In this document: one piece after another, positions 5,774 through 8,857 of the stretch
Position numbering within the stretch: the first letter of the stretch is position 1
Layout: the number at the start of each line of letters is the position of its first letter
Assembly: GCA_039186015.1 (NCBI GenBank)
Contig: JBCDAH010000165.1
Span: forward strand, 1-8,857
DNA length: 8,857 nucleotides
Source of the DNA: JBCBWG01 sp039186015
GTDB lineage: Bacteria; Pseudomonadota; Alphaproteobacteria; Rhizobiales; Hyphomicrobiaceae
Direction of reading: 5' to 3'
Notes under the pieces: model-generated
Database searches by the model: none
The model's input: the letters and a program-made list of their open reading frames with translations, nothing else
Told to the model about the DNA's origin: nothing
Translations under genes and position numbers: made by a program

Positions 5774-6117
5774 GCGCTGGAGCCTTCGATTTGCTTCAGC
5801 GTTGGCGCACCGATCGCAACACCGGAAAACCCGTTGGGCGTCTTGCCCAGGCCGACATGGACGGCGATCTCAGCCATCCGGATCTGAAACTCCTCACGGT
5901 CCCGGGACTGCAAACTATGCGCGTCGCACCAATTCTGGTAATCGGCAAACAGGCATGACACCGTCACGTTTCCGTTTGCTGCCGGATGCAGGCGGTCGTG
6001 GCAATAGGCAACGACACTGCCAACCGGCCGCGCGTCCACTGCGATGGATGATTTCGCCTGCGACGTTCTTCGCTGCCAAAGAGGACTGTGCGATGTCGCC
6101 AGATACAGCCCCAGGCT
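5770..6117 (-). pseudogene. In-frame C-terminal remainder of the membrane protein after an internal TAG
   Basis: This frame is the direct continuation of the 243-residue membrane gene past its TAG at 6118-6120; it stays open for 115 codons. It begins SLGLYLATSHSPLW, which completes the hydrophobic helix cut by the stop, then a basic linker, then a soluble domain with VSCLFADYQNWCDAHSLQSR and a MAEIAVHVGLGKTPNGFSGV stretch. The ADYQNWC plus helix plus G-F/Y-G arrangement resembles winged-helix-like modules found at the ends of phage or plasmid primase-type proteins; this is a pattern resemblance, not a firm family call. The only plausible independent start in the frame is GTG 6039, and it has no Shine-Dalgarno, so separate translation is doubtful. 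Most likely it is the severed C-terminus of a ~359-residue protein, or it is made by readthrough. A gene caller might list 5770-6039 as an 89-residue hypothetical. Confidence 0.65.
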
Positions 6118-6849
6118 CTAGCCGAGCTCAACAACAATCGCCAGGATCGTAATCAGCGCCAACTGCATGTGGTCGCTGCCGAGGCCCAAGATCGAAGACA
6201 ACAACTGGCTCTGCGGATCGACGGACCGGCCGGCGCCTTTGGCTACAAGTGTCTTTCCTTGCGCGGCGAGCTTCCGGATTTGACGCCGGATGCCGTCGGC
6301 TTGCTTGGCAGCGGCCAACTCTCCAATCAGGCGATAGTACGCCGCGCAGAACCGGCGGCTGTCCGGCACCGTCGCATCGCTGCAGCCTTGCGTGCTCTGC
6401 CAGCGCGGATGTTGCCGTGCCGCCGCAATCGCCGCTTGGACGACAGCAGCCGGACGATGGTTCGGCAGCGATGCCAAACGTTCTTGCAATTTGTTCTTAT
6501 CATTTTGCACACGGGTCAGTTCGGCGTTCATTGCTGCTTGTTCGCCGGCCTTGCCGATCCGGTTGCCGGCCGCAAAGCCGAAAGCGCTTAAGAGAGAGAA
6601 CCCAACAAACAACACCCAGACGAAACTGGCCGGAATGACGAAGCCGTACCGCCACGCCCGCCACGCCCAAACGATGAAGAACGGCAGCAACGCCTTTAGC
6701 CCATCAGCCGCGCCGGAGGCGGCCCCGAGAATGAGGCTTTCTGTTTCGGTGCGTCCGAGTGCGGCCAAAAAGCTGACATTCATGCTGGCAGAGACAACAG
6801 CCAGGACCAGAGCGGCAAGCAGTCCGATCCCCGTGGCCAGCAGCCGCAT
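6118..6849 (-). CDS. Multi-span inner-membrane protein of the transfer cluster, truncated by TAG
   Basis: The 243-residue product is an integral membrane protein. Hydrophobic segments are at about 4-30 (LATGIGLLAALVLAVVSASM), 52-64 (LKALLPFFIVWAW), 70-94 (FVIPASFVWVLFVGFSLLSA) and 229-243 (QLALITILAIVVELG). Between the third and last lies a ~130-residue soluble region with a coiled coil (AELTRVQNDKNKLQERLASL) and a Cys pair (C155, C168). The last helix ends abruptly at TAG after ELG, only about 15 residues long, and the next codons (SLGLYLAT) would finish it. I recall similar unnamed proteins near coupling-protein and relaxase genes in alphaproteobacterial elements, with ELGS-LGL at this point, but cannot verify this. 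ATG 6849 overlaps the upstream stop (TAATG), indicating translational coupling. It may help anchor the transfer apparatus; its function is unknown. Confidence 0.75.
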   Translation of the reverse strand: MRLLATGIGLLAALVLAVVSASMNVSFLAALGRTETESLILGAASGAADGLKALLPFFIVWAWRAWRYGFVIPASFVWVLFVGFSLLSAFGFAAGNRIGKAGEQAAMNAELTRVQNDKNKLQERLASLPNHRPAAVVQAAIAAARQHPRWQSTQGCSDATVPDSRRFCAAYYRLIGELAAAKQADGIRRQIRKLAAQGKTLVAKGAGRSVDPQSQLLSSILGLGSDHMQLALITILAIVVELG

Positions 6850-7094
6850 TATGATGTCTCCTGCTGTGATTTTTCATAGGCGTCGAGCGCGCGCGTCAGC
6901 AGCTTTGCCTGGCTGATCTTTGCGGTTGCGGCCAGGCGTTTCAGCCGGTGCGCGTCGCGCTCGTCGATGGTCAGGTTCTTTTGAACGCGTTTGGATTTGG
7001 TCCTGCGCGCCGGCTTGGGCAGGGCCGCTCGTGTGGCTGTTGCCTGGCTGCGAAAGCGGCGCTGTAGAGCCTTCAGCTTGGATGCGCGCGGCAT
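6849..7094 (-). CDS. Small ribbon-helix-helix-like DNA-binding protein
   Basis: An 81-residue basic protein. Residues 1-36 are very rich in Lys/Arg/Ala and probably disordered or DNA-contacting (PRASKLKALQRRFRSQATAT). Residues 37-75 fit a ribbon-helix-helix fold: strand VQKNLTI, helix DERDAHRLKRLAATAK, turn at I60-S61, helix QAKLLTRALDAYEK. Such proteins usually act as dimeric regulators or as relaxosome accessory proteins; either would suit this location. The start is ATG 7094, 22 nt after the upstream gene, with AGGAC ahead of it; ATG 7238 is in frame but would bury most of the preceding gene and reads as low-quality sequence. Its stop overlaps the next gene's ATG by 1 nt (TAATG). The fold call is from pattern only; the DNA target is unknown. 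Confidence 0.65.
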   Translation of the reverse strand: MPRASKLKALQRRFRSQATATRAALPKPARRTKSKRVQKNLTIDERDAHRLKRLAATAKISQAKLLTRALDAYEKSQQETS

Positions 7095-7116
7095 GGTCTG
7101 TGACGGTGTCCTGGTC

Positions 7117-7389
7117 TTATCGGCTCCGGTCAAAATCCCCGCGGGACCGGCCTTTAAGTTTGGCGTGTCTGAGATCGTGCCGGAGTCGTGTTCCCGCAGC
7201 TTTGAGCCGGGTTTCGAGTTGCTTGATGCGGGCCTCATTCAGATCACGCAAACGCTTCTTGAGATCGATGACATCCAGGCCCGGTGGGGTGAGATGCGGG
7301 ACCGGCACCAGTCTGGGCCGGTCCGCTCTGCGGCGATCCAGCTCCGCCCGCGTTGTGATCGGACGGGCCGGATCTTTGGGGTCACTCAT
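7117..7389 (-). CDS. Hypothetical 90-residue charged helical protein
   Basis: The protein starts MSDPKDPARPITTRAELDRR, has a proline-rich stretch (LVPVPHLTPPGLDV, 27-40), then a charged helix or coiled coil (DLKKRLRDLNEARIKQLETR, 42-61) and a very basic tail. It has no membrane segment or signal peptide, and I recognise no family. ATG 7389 overlaps the upstream stop in an ATGA (4-nt overlap), so it is almost certainly translated with the 108-residue gene before it. A basic, coiled-coil small protein between a coupling protein and a membrane protein could be an adaptor or DNA-associated subunit, but this is inference from context. Confidence 0.6.
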   Translation of the reverse strand: MSDPKDPARPITTRAELDRRRADRPRLVPVPHLTPPGLDVIDLKKRLRDLNEARIKQLETRLKAAGTRLRHDLRHAKLKGRSRGDFDRSR

Positions 7390-7712
7390 CGCTCATAATC
7401 CCTCGATGGTCCGCGGTTTTGATTGCCGCGGCGTTGGTCCGCATTACCGCCGTTGCGCGGGTCTTGTGAGCGCTCCTGCGGTGTGCGCAGTGTGACGCGA
7501 CCGTCAACGGGCGTGGCATCCAACACGATGTCGTGGCCTTCGCCGTCCTTGTGCGGGAAGGCGGCCCCGATCCGGTTGAAGTAGCCTTTGTTGTCTTCGC
7601 CTTGTCGGACGTGAAAGGCGATGTAGCTCGGCCCTTTGGCTGGCCCGCGTTCCTCGTCTCGGTCCTCACGGTCGTTACGGTTGTTGTGTTTGTCGTTCTG
7701 GTCTCGGCTCAT
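7386..7712 (-). CDS. Conserved-looking 108-residue protein with a compact core and disordered ends
   Basis: ATG 7712 is preceded by AAAGGAG at ideal spacing, the best ribosome site in the cluster, so the longer in-frame extension upstream (which overlaps the coupling-protein end) is rejected. The N-terminal 25 residues are Asp/Asn/Arg-rich and probably disordered. The core (about 27-80) reads GPSYIAFHVRQGEDNKGYFN, then RIGAAFPHKDGEGHDIVLDA and TPVDGRVTLRTPQER, a beta-rich pattern with an aromatic-Gly (KGYFNRIG) motif. I recall this core as recurring in small alphaproteobacterial proteins beside transfer genes, with no assigned function. The C-terminus is again Arg/Asn/Gln-rich. It starts 17 nt after the coupling-protein stop and overlaps the next gene by 4 nt (ATGA), so it belongs to one operon. 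Confidence 0.7.
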   Translation of the reverse strand: MSRDQNDKHNNRNDREDRDEERGPAKGPSYIAFHVRQGEDNKGYFNRIGAAFPHKDGEGHDIVLDATPVDGRVTLRTPQERSQDPRNGGNADQRRGNQNRGPSRDYER

Positions 7713-7729
7713 GGCGCGCTCCTTTCGGT

Positions 7730-8857
7730 TCAGGTTGGTTTGTATCCATCCACGTATAGCCACCAGCCACTTGCGTATTGGGGGAAAGACGCGAACTTTC
7801 CCGGCACGCGCTCCCGAATGACCGGCATGCGCGTGCTGCCGACCCACTGCTTGATCGGCACAGTGGTCGTTGGCGGATGGTAGGGATTGGGCAGATAGGA
7901 GCCCGCCATCTCGCGGCGACGGAAGTAGGGATACTTGTTCGCGAGAATGGGTTTGAGGTTCTTGCCGGAAATGAACAGGATCTGCTGGTCGTCCCGGAGC
8001 GAGAGCACTTCATCCGGTGTCATGAGTTTGCGGTGCTGCTTCGTCCGGTGACGCGCTTTTTCGTTGAAGTGCGCGATCTCATAGATGTTTTCGAACGGAT
8101 CGCCGCCGCTCATGAGTTTTTGCGCGGCCTGCATCTTCTGACGCCGTGCCTGTTCCTGCACCAGCGGATCATTGTAGCTCAGCGTTTCCGATCCCAGCAT
8201 GTTCGAGACCAGTTCTGCGGTCTGGTAATCGCGCACACCGAAGAACTGACGCAGTTGCGCCGATCCGATAAAACCTTGCAGGGCGGGCGCTCCAAAGTTT
8301 CGGATAATCTGCCCGGCATCCTGAAACACGGCCCAGGCGCGAATGCCGGCGCCGCGCCCAAACGTGAACGCACGCAGCAACGCGTCGAACTTGCCGAGCT
8401 GGCCGGCTTCATCGACCAGCAGCATCAACTGTGGCCCGGACGGACGGCGCCCCTTGTAGAGCATGGCGACCGTGAAAAAGAGCCGGATTAATGGCGCCCA
8501 TTGTCCAAGATACTCGGCCGGAATGTTGAGGAAGAGCTTGCGGCATTGGCCCGGATCGGAGAAATCTGCCAGCGACACATCCGGGTCTTCGAGCGCATCG
8601 CGCAAATGCGGATCATCCAGAAATCCGAGCGCGGCATAGATCGTACCCATGATGGAGCCGAATTCGCGCGGGCTGTCCGTTTGCTTGGTCAGCATCTCGC
8701 CGGCGACGCGGCGCACATCGTCAAACTTTGAAACCGCCATGTGGTTGAGGATTTTGGCCCAGGTATCCGGATCGGCTTCGATGGCATTGATCATCAAGGA
8801 CAACGTCGGCAGATCGGCGCGGCCTGCGACTTCGACCTGATGCTTGATCAAGGCGCC
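7730..8857 (-). CDS. Type IV coupling protein (VirD4/TraG family), C-terminal part; 5' end outside window
   Basis: The frame is open to the right edge, so only the last 375 residues are seen; a TTG at 8851 is not a credible start. The Walker B motif with its acidic pair is clear: LMLLVDEAGQLG (DE about 149-150 of the visible part), followed by FDALLRAFTFGRGAGIRAWA and VFQDAGQIIRNFG, the arginine and Gln-containing sensor region typical of VirD4/TraG ATPases. Further on, FIGSAQLRQFFGVRDYQTAE matches the conserved segment before the all-alpha insert end. The Walker A loop and membrane anchor lie beyond the edge. By family knowledge it is an inner-membrane hexameric ATPase that docks the relaxosome to a type IV secretion system. 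The stop is 17 nt upstream of the next gene, which it likely leads in an operon. The family call is firm; assignment to a particular transfer system is not possible here. Confidence 0.9.
   Translation of the reverse strand, partial: GALIKHQVEVAGRADLPTLSLMINAIEADPDTWAKILNHMAVSKFDDVRRVAGEMLTKQTDSPREFGSIMGTIYAALGFLDDPHLRDALEDPDVSLADFSDPGQCRKLFLNIPAEYLGQWAPLIRLFFTVAMLYKGRRPSGPQLMLLVDEAGQLGKFDALLRAFTFGRGAGIRAWAVFQDAGQIIRNFGAPALQGFIGSAQLRQFFGVRDYQTAELVSNMLGSETLSYNDPLVQEQARRQKMQAAQKLMSGGDPFENIYEIAHFNEKARHRTKQHRKLMTPDEVLSLRDDQQILFISGKNLKPILANKYPYFRRREMAGSYLPNPYHPPTTTVPIKQWVGSTRMPVIRERVPGKFASFPQYASGWWLYVDGYKPT

Noticed and set aside
6088..6916. Overlapping plus-strand frames opposite the membrane-protein gene
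   Set aside because: The minus strand has coherent transmembrane segments and coupled start/stop junctions; the plus-strand translations look like random Arg/Ala/Pro-rich shadow sequence.
6849..7238. Longer 129-residue version of the ribbon-helix-helix gene starting at 7238
   Set aside because: The extra N-terminus overlaps most of the 90-residue gene and reads as low-complexity shadow sequence; ATG 7094 gives the normal operon spacing.
7778..8491. 237-codon plus-strand frame opposite the coupling protein
   Set aside because: It lies opposite a coupling protein with a clear Walker B motif; no ribosome site or recognisable motif was seen.
1..8857. CRISPR array, tRNA, rRNA, or toxin-antitoxin pair
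   Set aside because: No regularly spaced direct repeats, cloverleaf or rRNA-like stretches were seen. The 81-residue ribbon-helix-helix-like gene could suggest an antitoxin, but its neighbours do not look like toxins.

Overview
The window looks like part of an alphaproteobacterial genome or large plasmid. Three things point there: an invasion-associated-locus-B (IalB) type periplasmic protein, a relaxase and coupling-protein set of the kind seen on rhizobial and related alphaproteobacterial elements, and GC-rich coding with short or overlapping gene junctions. I cannot name a genus. The sequence alone does not say whether this is a plasmid, or a chromosome carrying an integrated conjugative or mobilizable element.

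Layout. 1-1533 (+) is the 3' part of a large autotransporter: end of the passenger plus a complete C-terminal beta-barrel. Two tandem hairpins follow (1545-1630), the second resembling a Rho-independent terminator, then about 380 bp without a gene. 2015-2557 (+) is a secreted IalB-family protein. 2686-3259 is a decayed, 3'-truncated IS3-family insertion sequence with stops and frameshifts in both transposase frames. Directly after it is a small gene of unknown function (3276-3614, +) that may have lost its 5' end to the IS. From 3625 to the right edge the DNA is a DNA-transfer module. It holds a 72-residue unknown gene (-), a divergent intergenic region that could hold oriT, a MobC-like accessory gene, and a 458-residue relaxase read from a TTG codon (+). 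Facing these is a minus-strand cluster entering from the right edge: a VirD4/TraG-type coupling protein, a 108-residue conserved small protein, a 90-residue helical protein, an 81-residue ribbon-helix-helix-like protein, and a multi-span membrane protein.

How the genes fit together. The MobC-like protein and relaxase should bind and nick oriT. The coupling protein would bring the relaxase-DNA complex to a type IV secretion channel encoded outside the window. The four smaller minus-strand genes are closely spaced or overlapping (+17, -4, +22 and -1 nt) and probably share the coupling protein's transcript, but their roles are unknown.

Two features deserve most attention. First, the membrane protein stops at a TAG codon inside its last predicted transmembrane helix. 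The same frame then continues open for 115 codons, completing the helix and adding a soluble domain: a broken gene or amber readthrough. Second, a perfect 11-bp inverted repeat covers the mobC stop codon, the likely relaxase Shine-Dalgarno and the relaxase TTG start, which suggests translational control of the relaxase.
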